The translations under genes were made by a program, and so were the position numbers. Below the pieces are notes generated by a model that made no database searches, had not been told where the DNA came from, and saw nothing but the letters and a program-made list of their open reading frames with translations. Shown here one piece after another: positions 8,869 to 17,395 of a stretch of DNA of 64,000 nucleotides. This DNA is from Dyadobacter luteus (lineage in GTDB: Bacteria > Bacteroidota > Bacteroidia > Cytophagales > Spirosomataceae). Numbering within the stretch: the stretch's first letter is position 1; every line of letters starts with the position of its first letter. The stretch spans positions 62,001 to 126,000 of the forward strand of contig NZ_QNUL01000012.1 in assembly GCF_003383615.1 (NCBI RefSeq). The letters are read 5' to 3'.

Positions 8869-8990
8869 TGATGGTTAGAATAACTGACTATCAATGTTTA
8901 ATTTTTTAAATCTTTTGCAGTCAAACAAAAACTGGCTTGTTAGGAAGTTGCTACTATTAGGGTTTAGGAAAGACCGTTATCAGTTGTATT

Positions 8991-10091
8991 TCAAATTAAA
9001 AGGACAGGTTTGATTGAACTTCCATTTTCACAGTCCTTGATCGCCTTGTTAATATCCGCAAGATTATATTTGGTGATAAGTTTGTCGAATGGGAACTCAC
9101 CATGGAGATACATATTGACTAATTGTGGTAAGAACTCTGAGGGAATGCTGTCTCCTCCCACAATTTCTTTAAGTATCAAGCCCCTTGACACAAATGAATT
9201 CATATCTATTTCAAGAGGTTCTGTTGATACACCGAGTAAACCCATTTCAGCCAACGGTTTCAGTGAAGACAATAAGCTGTTAATGATATCACTTCTTCCA
9301 GTAATGTCCAGACCGAAGTCAAATCCTTGCGGTTGTATGTTTTTTAGTTCTTCCGAAACATTTTGCTCCCAACTATCAATTGTATGAGTGGCTCCGAGTT
9401 CCATTGCAAAGTTCAGCCTTTCTGAATCTGCATCAACGACAGCGATCGTGCCTGCCGAGCATGCCACTGCTGCCAACACTGCCGATAGTCCTGTAACGTC
9501 TGCTCCCGAGATGACTATGGATTTTCCCCGACTAACCTTCAGAGAATTGATGACAGCCCCTGCACCATTCTGAACCTCGAAGCCCAACGGTCCCAAAATT
9601 TCCAGAGGTGCATCGTTTGGGACCTTGATCGTATTGTTTTGATGCGCTATCACATGGGTAGCTAATAAAGATGGAGAATAACCGTCCTGATGGAATTTCT
9701 TACCAGTTGTAAGATCAGCATGATTGTGTGTACCATGATGACGACTGTCTGAGAAGTTCAACTGTTCACGAACCTTGCAATAGGCAGGATGCCCTTGTGT
9801 ACACCTTTCGCATTTACCACAGGATCCGAATGTGAGTACAACGTGGTCTCCTTGTTGCAGGTGCTTTACATTGTTGCCTACCTTTTCCACGATACCTCCT
9901 CCCTCGTGTGTCCATAAAATAGAGAAATCCGGATTGTGTATCTGCTGATCCACCATAGCCATTTCTTTGCTACAGATGCCTGCCGCAACTATTTTGATCA
10001 ATACCTCGTCGGCGAGCAGATCACTCATTTTGGTCTTCTCAAACTCAAATTTTTCTCCCTTAATCTTTATAACGCCTGCTATGGTTTCCAT
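8991..10091 (-). CDS. Zinc-type alcohol dehydrogenase-like protein with altered active site
   Basis: About 366 residues of the medium-chain dehydrogenase family. The structural-zinc loop is intact (CGKCERCTQGHPAYC). The catalytic region is not standard. The usual C-H-T/S-D is CSKE, and the third zinc ligand region, usually GCGVQTGAGA, reads GFEVQNGAGA, so the Cys is Phe. The nucleotide loop GADVTG departs from GxGxxG. THEGGG (His-Glu) is kept. The start at 10091 matches the family (METIAGVIKIKGEKF); ATG 10121 and GTG 10160 are possible upstream starts. It may be inactive, use another mechanism, or be a zinc-independent reductase (inference). It is flanked by an OM protein gene. Confidence 0.85.
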   Translation of the reverse strand: METIAGVIKIKGEKFEFEKTKMSDLLADEVLIKIVAAGICSKEMAMVDQQIHNPDFSILWTHEGGGIVEKVGNNVKHLQQGDHVVLTFGSCGKCERCTQGHPAYCKVREQLNFSDSRHHGTHNHADLTTGKKFHQDGYSPSLLATHVIAHQNNTIKVPNDAPLEILGPLGFEVQNGAGAVINSLKVSRGKSIVISGADVTGLSAVLAAVACSAGTIAVVDADSERLNFAMELGATHTIDSWEQNVSEELKNIQPQGFDFGLDITGRSDIINSLLSSLKPLAEMGLLGVSTEPLEIDMNSFVSRGLILKEIVGGDSIPSEFLPQLVNMYLHGEFPFDKLITKYNLADINKAIKDCENGSSIKPVLLI

Positions 10092-10196
10092 CTTATTTGC
10101 TTTAAGATCAATGTTGTACATTCTGAATTCTCTTTCCGATATACTTTCCCCTTTTGTCACACCCTGGTGTGATTGGGATAATATTAATTAGGCTGT

Positions 10197-11234
10197 TTAT
10201 TGAATTGGTAGGACTACTCGCATGGTGGGACGGTACCCGACAACACGATTGATTGCGGCAGTCTCAAAAAAAGTTTTAATCTCAAAAAAAGTCCCGCCTT
10301 TGGTGAAATAGGTCAACCCCACACCGTATCCGACAACACGTTCCCTGGTGTTTGCAATACCCATCTGGTTTTGGTAATAGCGGCTGTCGCCATCGAAGCT
10401 GTCCTGGTTTAGTTGGTTTAAAAGGTAGCCTGCCGCCAAAACTCTGAGATTTGGTTTGACAGCCAAATCAATAGTGTAGTTTCCATTGTAATACGCCCCC
10501 GCCTTCTGTTTTTGTCCCTGTATACGTGTATTATAATTGAATTGGTTTCTTGCACTGACACTCACTTTTTTGCTCAACATTAATGTAAAAGCATGATAGG
10601 CCCCAATCCCGTAGGCATGGGCCGACGGATTTATGTTGTAACGCATATCGTATGATCCTAGAGGGAGATTAAAACTCAATTCAGCCCGATGCGAGAATGG
10701 TCTGTTAAATAATTTCCTATCAGACCATTGAATTGCAGTCCCTTGAACGATGTCTCCTAAAACTCCGGGATTCACCGACGGAGCCGGTCCGGATTCGTTG
10801 GCGGCTGTAATCTGCACGATCGGAATTAAAACAGTAAATGCTAAATTCCCGCCTAAAAACTTCGCAGGCGTCAGATATATAAACTGGTTCATCTGCAACA
10901 GCGAATTAATTTTCAAACCTGTTGAAACGGACTGCCCTTTATCTCCAACAACTTTTCGGGTTTGAAAAACCTGGGCATATCCCTGATAGACGAATCCCGG
11001 CTTTCCGACCATGCCATCAAAGCTGTTGACTAATCCCAGATTTGTGGCAGGTAATACTGGATCCTGGGCTACCGATCCGGCGCATGACACAAGCACGAAT
11101 ATTATTGAAAGGCAAAATTGTCTTTTACAGCTATTAGTAGCTGGCGACGAAAAGGATTTACGCCGGCATTTGCGATATCGTAAGAAGAATTGGGAATAAA
11201 AACTTACGTATAAATTTTGAGGAATGAGTGTCAT
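10197..11234 (-). CDS. Outer-membrane transporter-like protein (MetA/SphA-like)
   Basis: About 345 residues with beta-barrel features: alternating strands, FNLPLGSYD, AYGIGAYHAF, and a C-terminus ending VLPIQ. It resembles the Phenol_MetA_deg (SphA-like) family of outer-membrane proteins often labelled transporter. The signal region is around CLSIIFVLVSCAGSVAQ, but it lies some 40 residues inside from ATG 11234, so the true start is uncertain; a TTG at 11303 is also open. It is separated from block A by the recombinase-tail ORF. Substrate unknown. Confidence 0.65.
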   Translation of the reverse strand: MTLIPQNLYVSFYSQFFLRYRKCRRKSFSSPATNSCKRQFCLSIIFVLVSCAGSVAQDPVLPATNLGLVNSFDGMVGKPGFVYQGYAQVFQTRKVVGDKGQSVSTGLKINSLLQMNQFIYLTPAKFLGGNLAFTVLIPIVQITAANESGPAPSVNPGVLGDIVQGTAIQWSDRKLFNRPFSHRAELSFNLPLGSYDMRYNINPSAHAYGIGAYHAFTLMLSKKVSVSARNQFNYNTRIQGQKQKAGAYYNGNYTIDLAVKPNLRVLAAGYLLNQLNQDSFDGDSRYYQNQMGIANTRERVVGYGVGLTYFTKGGTFFEIKTFFETAAINRVVGYRPTMRVVLPIQ

Positions 11235-11382
11235 AATGGTTGCACCATAATTTGAGTATGTTAATAATTTTGTTGCCCACTTATAAATTTTGCCTTTTAG
11301 CAAAGTGTATCAAGTGTGGCTTTCTGCTGTCACAACGTCAAGATCTGAGTGATCTTTCGGTTTTGATGATGGGATGATCATC

Positions 11383-11859
11383 TTATTGTTGCTGTAACTT
11401 CTTAATCCTGGATTCAACTTTACTTACAGTTTTTGGATACCACTTGCCCTCTCTTGGAGTTGGTATTTCTAAGTCGGTTAACCGATCGGCAATTGCTTGT
11501 AATGTTGTATTCCCTTCGCGTCTGATTCTCTTTATTACAGGGGCTAGTTCAAGGGCAAACTTGTCGGCGGCAATAGTAGCCGTTGGCAATTTTGTACGGA
11601 CAGATACTTTAAGATATTCCTGATATCTGGCACCGGGACTATAAGACGACATTAAAGATTCAGCCGTGCGTCGACCCTCTGTATACATCTCGGACAAGGC
11701 ATTAAACAATACTCCATGACCACATTGGTCTGGATGAAATTTTTGATTGATGTCAATTTTAGATATGGTGTTCAATTCATTGACTACCATTTGCCGGCAA
11801 TCGCCAGACGCTAATTTTCTTAATACGTTTTCAAACAGATTCCTTAGTTTTTTATTCAT
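11383..11859 (-). CDS. Small protein with a serine-recombinase-like C-terminal helix-turn-helix
   Basis: About 158 residues. The C-terminal half (ADKFALELAPVIKRIRREGN, then AIADRLTDLEIPTPREGKWYP and KTVSKVESRI) resembles the C-terminal HTH of resolvase/invertase-type serine recombinases (pattern ..R.IA..LN..GI.TPRGG.W...TV..VL). The N-terminal half is not a recombinase catalytic domain and was not recognised. It could be a DNA-binding relic of a mobile element or a small regulator. ATG 11859 is preferred over 11898. It lies next to the end of duplicated block A. Confidence 0.55.
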   Translation of the reverse strand: MNKKLRNLFENVLRKLASGDCRQMVVNELNTISKIDINQKFHPDQCGHGVLFNALSEMYTEGRRTAESLMSSYSPGARYQEYLKVSVRTKLPTATIAADKFALELAPVIKRIRREGNTTLQAIADRLTDLEIPTPREGKWYPKTVSKVESRIKKLQQQ

Positions 11860-11994
11860 CTTTAAATAAATTATGTACCTGGACAGCCACAAGGCCATAT
11901 TTCAAATTATCCTCTGAGTTAACAGAATCGATAGTAACCTTTAACCTCATGGGCTCAATGACTACTATCGAAATCTGCGATCCATGGCAAAAAT

Positions 11995-12342
11995 CTATGA
12001 TCTCTTATTTGCCAGTGAGTTGATCCAGGCAGCAATTTTTAATGCATCTTTTTCCGGTACGTTTTTCATAGGAAACATAGGCGGATATCCTGGCCAGTTA
12101 GATGGCTTGGGCTTGTAGATCAGCTCGACAATTTGAGCGTTTGTATATTTCTTTTTTGCTACATCTACATAAGCTGGCCCAACAACTCTGGCATCAGCCT
12201 TATGACACGCCAGGCAAGCATATTGCTGAAGGAGCTTGGATATATCTTCGGGGATTTTGATCTGTTTTTGTTGGGCTAAGACCTGCTCTGCCGTAAATGA
12301 AAGAAAGATCACGATTAAATTGACTATTATTTTCGTTCTCAT
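11995..12342 (-). CDS. Small secreted cytochrome c
   Basis: 115 residues: signal peptide (about 1-23, ending VLAQ), one heme c motif CLACH at 43-47 and a methionine-rich loop (PPMFPMKNVP) that would give the distal Met ligand. It is the last gene of block A and matches the block B protein at 32903-33262. Likely a periplasmic electron carrier that takes electrons to or from the MbnH-like or other envelope enzymes (inference). Forty-three bases separate it from the SCO gene. Confidence 0.88.
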   Translation of the reverse strand: MRTKIIVNLIVIFLSFTAEQVLAQQKQIKIPEDISKLLQQYACLACHKADARVVGPAYVDVAKKKYTNAQIVELIYKPKPSNWPGYPPMFPMKNVPEKDALKIAAWINSLANKRS

Positions 12343-12385
12343 AATATTGTAGGATTAAGATTGTTTTGTTCACAGATGCGGTTTG

Positions 12386-13006
12386 CTACTCGTCTAAGAG
12401 TACCTCCATATCCTTTATCAGCTTGGCAGTGCTCTCCTTTGACGTGCCGTCGTAAATACCCCGTACGTATTTGTTTTTATCAACCAATACGAAGGATCCA
12501 CTGTGTATTAATCCACCGGGTTCGTTTGGTGCCTCCATAGCACTAACGAAGTAATGCTTTTGGCAGATTTCGTAGATATCCTCGCGCTTACCAGTTACAA
12601 ATTGCCACATATCTCCTGTTAGCTCCATATCACTGGCATACTTACTGAGTACCGCTGGCGTGTCATGATCAGGGTCTATAGTATGGGAGAGGATACCAAC
12701 AGCGTCATTGTCTTTGAAGCGTTCAAAAACAGTCAACATATTCGACTTCATAATCGGGCAAATTGTCGGACATGTAGTAAAAAAGAAGTCTGCAACATAG
12801 ATTTTTCCTTCCATTTCTGCTTCTGTAAATTTTTTGCCTAAGTGGTTTACAAAAGAGTATTGAGGAATTTTGGGATACTTTAGTACTTCGGTTTCAATAC
12901 CTTCTACCATCTCTAAAACAGCATCGGGTTCACCCAGGAACGGCAATTTTTCTCGTTTGCATCCAAGAGCTGCAATGACCAGAACACACAAGATTATTGA
13001 TCTCAT
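12386..13006 (-). CDS. SCO family copper chaperone lipoprotein
   Basis: 206 residues. A lipoprotein-like start (Cys at about 16) precedes the SCO/SenC thioredoxin fold. The copper-binding CPTIC (C79, C83) and the distal His (IHSGSF, H168) are present. SCO proteins load copper into CuA of cytochrome oxidase or act as thiol reductases. The start overlaps the upstream lipoprotein stop by 4 bases (ATGA), so the two are translationally coupled. Block B has a canonical copy at 33352 and an altered copy at 33978. Confidence 0.92.
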   Translation of the reverse strand: MRSIILCVLVIAALGCKREKLPFLGEPDAVLEMVEGIETEVLKYPKIPQYSFVNHLGKKFTEAEMEGKIYVADFFFTTCPTICPIMKSNMLTVFERFKDNDAVGILSHTIDPDHDTPAVLSKYASDMELTGDMWQFVTGKREDIYEICQKHYFVSAMEAPNEPGGLIHSGSFVLVDKNKYVRGIYDGTSKESTAKLIKDMEVLLDE

Positions 13007-13482
13007 TTGTTTACGTTTTTAAGAGTTTCTTTTGATGATGAAATTGCATTCAATGTCTGATCTTTTACATTTTCCATCCTGGACCTTTGGTCAGCTATGT
13101 ATGCATCCTGCTGACCTGCATCAAGGCTTTTAAGGGTGTCTGATTTATATTGATGCATCCAGTCCATCATAGATTTATCTGCCACCTTCAACTGATCGAT
13201 CACATCCAACACATTTTGTTTTTGCATTTTTAGATCTGCTGTGGGATTTACCTTGTACAGACTGTCCAGGTCGTTGACAAGATTTTCAAGGAGCTTCCTG
13301 GATGTCATAATTTCTCCCATTTTTGGCATGATGGCGTCATGAAGATCCATGAGCTCTTTGGTTTTTGGGTTTTCAGACTTTGAATGTTTGTCTGAATCAT
13401 GGCCCTCACTGGAGGTTTGTTTATCGTTATTGCACGCTGTGACAGCAAGTGCTGCAAAAATTAGGATTGCTAGTTTTTTCAT
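13003..13482 (-). CDS. Lipoprotein of unknown function
   Basis: About 159 residues. The lipoprotein signal has a Cys in the lipobox (LAVTAC, residue 17). The rest is charged, His/Glu/Lys-rich and helical, with a conserved core (MMDWMHQYKSDTLKSLD, DQRSRMENV) that matches the block B copy at 34643-35134. No family recognised. Paired Met residues (MMDWMH) and a His-rich N-terminal stretch (SEGHDSDKHS) could bind copper; this is an inference. The ATG at 13482 is chosen because the signal starts there; an upstream ATG gives an unlike extension. Confidence 0.8.
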   Translation of the reverse strand: MKKLAILIFAALAVTACNNDKQTSSEGHDSDKHSKSENPKTKELMDLHDAIMPKMGEIMTSRKLLENLVNDLDSLYKVNPTADLKMQKQNVLDVIDQLKVADKSMMDWMHQYKSDTLKSLDAGQQDAYIADQRSRMENVKDQTLNAISSSKETLKNVNK

Positions 13483-13493
13483 GAAAATTGATT

Positions 13494-13658
13494 TTAAATA
13501 ATTTTGAGTAGCATTAGTACAATTGAGGCAATAACCAGGCAATGAATGCCGGTCAATGCCATAATAAATAAAGATTTACCCGCGCTACTAACTGGGATAG
13601 TGACACCAGTACCGCTTAGGAGGCTTTCGATTTCATCCTGACGCAATAATCTGTTCAT
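13494..13658 (-). CDS. Tiny 54-residue membrane protein
   Basis: A 54-residue ORF below common length cut-offs. It begins MNRLLRQDEIESLLSGTG, then has one or two hydrophobic segments (about 27-53). Its start overlaps the MbnH-like stop by 4 bases (ATGA), and it ends 11 bases before the lipoprotein gene. The homolog in block B (35145-35327, 60 residues) sits in the same place with the same ATGA overlap and a shared pattern, so both are real genes. Function unknown; perhaps a membrane adapter for the cluster. Confidence 0.78.
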   Translation of the reverse strand: MNRLLRQDEIESLLSGTGVTIPVSSAGKSLFIMALTGIHCLVIASIVLMLLKII

Positions 13659-14707
13659 TGTTCAAAATTTGGTGGTAAAAAGTGCTTTTGATCTGATATA
13701 AAAGTGTGATCGGTCAGCGTATGCAGGAATGCAATAATTTGTTTTTGTTCCTGAGCTGACAGCTTAAAACCATTTCGCGGTAGCAGGGGATCAAGAGTAA
13801 CAGAACCTTTTATTCCCGACGAATAATGTTCGACCACTTCCTCCAGTGTAGAGAAGCGGGCATTGTGCATATATGGTGAAGTCAGTGCCACATTTCTCAG
13901 AGACGGTGTTTTGAACTTTCCCAGATCATTTATGTCATAAGTGATTCTGAACCGTCCCATGTAAATACCTTCATGACCGGCGTCTGAAAAATCTGTATCA
14001 AGACCATTGTTATGGAAGTCGAAGTCGGTAAACAGTTCACCTACATGACATCCCTGACATTTTTGCTTCACAAGTACCTGGCCCTTGATCTCTTCCATTG
14101 TTAATGAGGCCCCTTTCGTTTTCAATCGATAACGATCATATTTTGAATTTGCTGAAACCAAAGACCGTTGGAATTGCGCTAATGCCTTGGCTACATTTTG
14201 GATGTTTACAGGCTGATTAAAAGCTTCCTGAAAACCAGAAACATACCTTGCAACCGAATTGAGTTCAATGATGAGCTGATCTAAGTCTTGTGCCATTTCA
14301 TCATGCGCAGTTAACGGCGCAAACACCTGAGACTCCAGGTTGGTAGCACCTCCGTCCCAAAAAAGGCCTTTGTTTGCCCATGCCAGATTGAACAGAGCAG
14401 GTGAATGCCGAAGTAATGGAGTCGCTGAAACGCCTGCGCTACCAAATTGAAGGCCATCACTAAAAGCAAGTTTGGGATCGTGGCAACTAGCGCATGATAT
14501 TTTGTTATTGGCCGAGAGTTTGTTATCATAAAACAGCATCCTTCCCAATTCAATACCTTCCCGGCTTGACGGATTACCGGTATCGAAAATAGGCTGTGGG
14601 AAGTGTTCGGGAATCAAAAATCCATAGGATTTGGGATTAATTCCGTTTTTGTCACAAGCAGTGATAGTCACTGCTATCACAAAGCTTACTGATCCTATGA
14701 TATGCAT
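13655..14707 (-). CDS. MbnH/MauG-like diheme cytochrome c peroxidase (type 1)
   Basis: 350 residues, lipoprotein-like start (Cys about 18), then a MauG/bCcP fold with two heme motifs: CASCH at 72-76 and CQGCH at 217-221. The MbnH-like pattern RHSPALFNLAW and LFWDGG (about 100-120) is present. MbnH-type enzymes use two hemes to oxidise a Trp of the partner MbnP to kynurenine. The partner gene, MbnP type 1, is 3 bases upstream, supporting that role here. A simple peroxidase is the alternative. The block B copy is at 35324-36370. Confidence 0.88.
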   Translation of the reverse strand: MHIIGSVSFVIAVTITACDKNGINPKSYGFLIPEHFPQPIFDTGNPSSREGIELGRMLFYDNKLSANNKISCASCHDPKLAFSDGLQFGSAGVSATPLLRHSPALFNLAWANKGLFWDGGATNLESQVFAPLTAHDEMAQDLDQLIIELNSVARYVSGFQEAFNQPVNIQNVAKALAQFQRSLVSANSKYDRYRLKTKGASLTMEEIKGQVLVKQKCQGCHVGELFTDFDFHNNGLDTDFSDAGHEGIYMGRFRITYDINDLGKFKTPSLRNVALTSPYMHNARFSTLEEVVEHYSSGIKGSVTLDPLLPRNGFKLSAQEQKQIIAFLHTLTDHTFISDQKHFLPPNFEQ

Positions 14708-14710
14708 TTA

Positions 14711-15502
14711 CTACTTAGTTTCAGATCCAAATACGATTGCTTTTGTCGCCTGGTTATTTGCTACGGATGTCATTAAAGGAGCCGTCATGGCATTTATCAA
14801 TGGGGTCTTGATCAAGTCGATACCATCAAACACTTTGGCAACATCTACATTTAAGACAATACCTTTGGAAGCAGTTGAATTGATTGGAGCTGGAAAGTCA
14901 ACAGTCCTGGTCTGGTAGTTGGCATTCAATCCTGTTTCAACCTTGAAGTCTTTCGTTTCTGCGCCTTGCTTTACAGAACCGGCAATCGAGCTGAAGATGT
15001 AGCTGGAGTGCCACATCCAAACAATACTGCTCATGCCATTGGCGATTGTAAGCTCACCTGCCCGAAGACTCAAATTGTCGTTGAACTTCGAGTCTACTCC
15101 AATTGAAAATTTAACTGACTTGTACTTGCCGGCTGGAACATTTTTTAAAGTTATTGTTTCGCGTTTGTTGGCCGGGTAAGTCATCTTATCTTTAATAGTG
15201 CCTGAAAGATTCAGGTCATCTACCTCCTCCATTAGAAAATAGGAATCGGGAACAATATATTCCGTACCCTGCACAGTGATCAGAACCAGGTTGCTGACCC
15301 AATATCGTAACTTATTAAAATTCAGCGTCTGACTTCCTATGTTGAAGTCTTGGTTCAAAGCGAAATCCTTATTTCCAATCCTTGCATCAAAAGTGATGAC
15401 CAGCTCGCCGGACGTGGTCGGCATTACACCGGGTGGATTTTTCGCCTCCGAGTAGGAAGGACAAAGTGCTGAGATTAACGCGAGAATGAATATGCGTATC
15501 AT
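14711..15502 (-). CDS. MbnP-like copper-binding protein (type 1)
   Basis: 263 residues with a signal peptide (about 1-20) and the MbnP-like beta fold: GELVITFDARIGNKDF, LRYWVSNL, YFLMEEVDD, VPAGKYKSVKFSIGVDS (in order). The tryptophan motif is WMWHSSY at about 161-167, in the place of the MYWAWNSGY motif of type 2. In Methylosinus MbnP a Trp is converted to kynurenine by MbnH. The start at 15502 matches the block B homolog (both 263 residues). ATG 15580 would add an unlike extension. The MbnH gene follows 3 bases later. Confidence 0.87.
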   Translation of the reverse strand: MIRIFILALISALCPSYSEAKNPPGVMPTTSGELVITFDARIGNKDFALNQDFNIGSQTLNFNKLRYWVSNLVLITVQGTEYIVPDSYFLMEEVDDLNLSGTIKDKMTYPANKRETITLKNVPAGKYKSVKFSIGVDSKFNDNLSLRAGELTIANGMSSIVWMWHSSYIFSSIAGSVKQGAETKDFKVETGLNANYQTRTVDFPAPINSTASKGIVLNVDVAKVFDGIDLIKTPLINAMTAPLMTSVANNQATKAIVFGSETK

Positions 15503-15839
15503 ATTTATGAGTTTATCTTGATATTTATAAAGAGAATTAAACAGGGTTGCATAGAACACTGACAGCCTCAATATGCCCATTTAGTCTTATGACCGTTTTA
15601 AATTAAATACCGGAAATTTCAACTACTCAAATCATCAGTGGGAAGTGACCTGGTATCAATCATTGCAAAAAGGATACAGCAGGATTACCTCCCGCCGTTT
15701 CAGATAGTGGCTCTGATAATCACTTGCGAACTGTGAAAGATTGGTGAGTTGTAAATCGACTGAATATTTTGTGAGCCCCAAAACATTTAAGATGGTTTGG
15801 GATTTCTGGCTACTGGGTTATCAGTATACGAAGGTGCTG
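15503..15839. other. Gap with no recognised gene
   Basis: 337 bases between the CGKCY gene and MbnP type 1. It probably carries a promoter for the MbnP operon. No ORF or strong inverted repeat was seen. Confidence 0.4.
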
Positions 15840-16214
15840 CTACTGCGGCGGGCGCAGGATCCCAGTGGCTGGTGTAGAGTAGTCGGAAATGCGGAAAAAG
15901 AAGCGCAGAGATTTTAAATCAGGAATTGGTTTTTCGTCAAAAATAAAAGCGGATACAGTTTCAAAGAATAGTTGTAAAAACGGCATATTTTCGACGCGCT
16001 CCGTTGTTTCATTATCTTTTTTATACTGCTGTTCTTTGAGCTTTTTTGGAATGTAGCACTTTCCATAGCACATAGCTATGGGCTTTTGGCGGTTCTCACA
16101 AAGTTCTCTGGCAATGTAGCTTTTGTTTATATGGTAATAGGCGACCGTTCCCCACGGACTTAGCGTGGGTAGCATTACAGCTAAAAGCAATATGTATGCT
16201 ATAACAGACCTCAT
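15840..16214 (-). CDS. CGKCY-motif small membrane protein (block A, copy 1)
   Basis: 124 residues: an N-terminal membrane segment (about 4-24), then CENRQKPIAMCYGKCY, which gives C-x9-C-x3-C, then a Lys/Glu-rich helix and a C-terminus ending GILRPPQ. The family has five copies in this window and I cannot name it. The CxxxC pair recalls the copper site of SCO, so metal binding or disulfide exchange is plausible (inference). It precedes MbnP type 1 as its block B relative does (37467-37847), with which it shares LPTLSPWGT. Confidence 0.72.
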   Translation of the reverse strand: MRSVIAYILLLAVMLPTLSPWGTVAYYHINKSYIARELCENRQKPIAMCYGKCYIPKKLKEQQYKKDNETTERVENMPFLQLFFETVSAFIFDEKPIPDLKSLRFFFRISDYSTPATGILRPPQ

Positions 16215-16294
16215 TTACAGATGTAACAAACTATTTAAAATTAAAAACATGGATGCGTGATTACTCCTTCAAAGCAATCAAATAGGGTAGTTAT

Positions 16295-17383
16295 CTAAAG
16301 GGAATTGCCGATCCCGGGATCGGATAGTTTTGTATCTTTAATAAACTGATCATCGGAAAGCGTTTTCAGGAATGCAATAAGATCCGCTTTGTCGGATTGG
16401 CTCAAAGCAATCCCTGTATTCCCGTTGGCTTGTATTAACACAGGATCCAGCGTTTTAAGTTTTTGAACGCTTTCTGTGTAATGGTCCAGGACCTCCTCCA
16501 AGGAATGATACCTGCCGTCGTGCATGTAGGGTGCAGTAAGCCCCACATTGCGAAGGCTTGGCACCTTGAATTTATGCTCGTCGGCGGGGTTTGCCGTAAT
16601 TCCTGCACGTCCCCGATCGTTATTTCTCATGGGCAAAAGACCATTGTTACGGAAACTGTTGTCGGTGAATAGAACCCCCTGGTGACATGAGCTGCAGTTT
16701 TTTTCAAATAACAGCAGGCCTTTTTTCTCCTGAGTACTGAGCGCATTTGTTTCACCAGAATGATAGAGGTCGTATTTGGAATTAGCAGACACCATAGTCA
16801 TCATGAACTGCGACAATGCCTTCATCATCCTTTCTGAATTAATCTCATCAGTTCCGAATGCGTCTTTAAACATTTTAGGATAATCCACCGGAATCTTTGA
16901 ATTTGGATTCGGAGTTTTTCTCAACTTAGCAAGCACGTTAAAAGCTTTTTCATCCATTTCGACCGGGTTTTCAATGGGATTGAAAGGCACCAGATCCAGG
17001 TCATGTACACCTCCGTCCCAAAAGAAAGAATTACTCCATGCTATGTTCTGAATAGCGGGGGAGTTACGGACTCCCAAACGATCGTCTACACCGTGGCTCA
17101 ACTCATGACCGTGGTGGGTAAAAGCGGCCGCCTGTTGATGACATGTACCGCAACCAACCAGATTGGTCCTCGAAAGTATCCCGTCATAAAAAAGAAATCT
17201 GCCAAGTAGCACACCTTCCTGAGTCAGGGGATTTCTGGACAGATCGTAAACAGGCTCAGGGAAACCTTTTGGTTTAGTCCATTCCAGAAGTTTTGGCCCT
17301 TTCTTGTTTGGAATAGGCTCGTTCTTATCCCCGGCACTACAACAAAATAGCGAAAGCACTAGTAAAAAAATAGCTCTGTACAT
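16295..17383 (-). CDS. MbnH/MauG-like diheme cytochrome c peroxidase (type 2)
   Basis: 362 residues: lipoprotein signal (Cys14-15 region), heme motifs CGTCH at 78-82 and CSSCH (in FEKNCSSCHQGVLFTD, about 230). It is distinct from type 1: the loop after heme 1 is AAAFTHHGHELSHGV, and GVRNSPAIQNIAWS and FFWDGG follow. The partner MbnP type 2 lies 12 bases upstream. Expected to modify MbnP as MbnH does. The block B homolog is 38795-39889. Confidence 0.88.
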   Translation of the reverse strand: MYRAIFLLVLSLFCCSAGDKNEPIPNKKGPKLLEWTKPKGFPEPVYDLSRNPLTQEGVLLGRFLFYDGILSRTNLVGCGTCHQQAAAFTHHGHELSHGVDDRLGVRNSPAIQNIAWSNSFFWDGGVHDLDLVPFNPIENPVEMDEKAFNVLAKLRKTPNPNSKIPVDYPKMFKDAFGTDEINSERMMKALSQFMMTMVSANSKYDLYHSGETNALSTQEKKGLLLFEKNCSSCHQGVLFTDNSFRNNGLLPMRNNDRGRAGITANPADEHKFKVPSLRNVGLTAPYMHDGRYHSLEEVLDHYTESVQKLKTLDPVLIQANGNTGIALSQSDKADLIAFLKTLSDDQFIKDTKLSDPGIGNSL

Positions 17384-17395
17384 GTTCTTAAGCTT

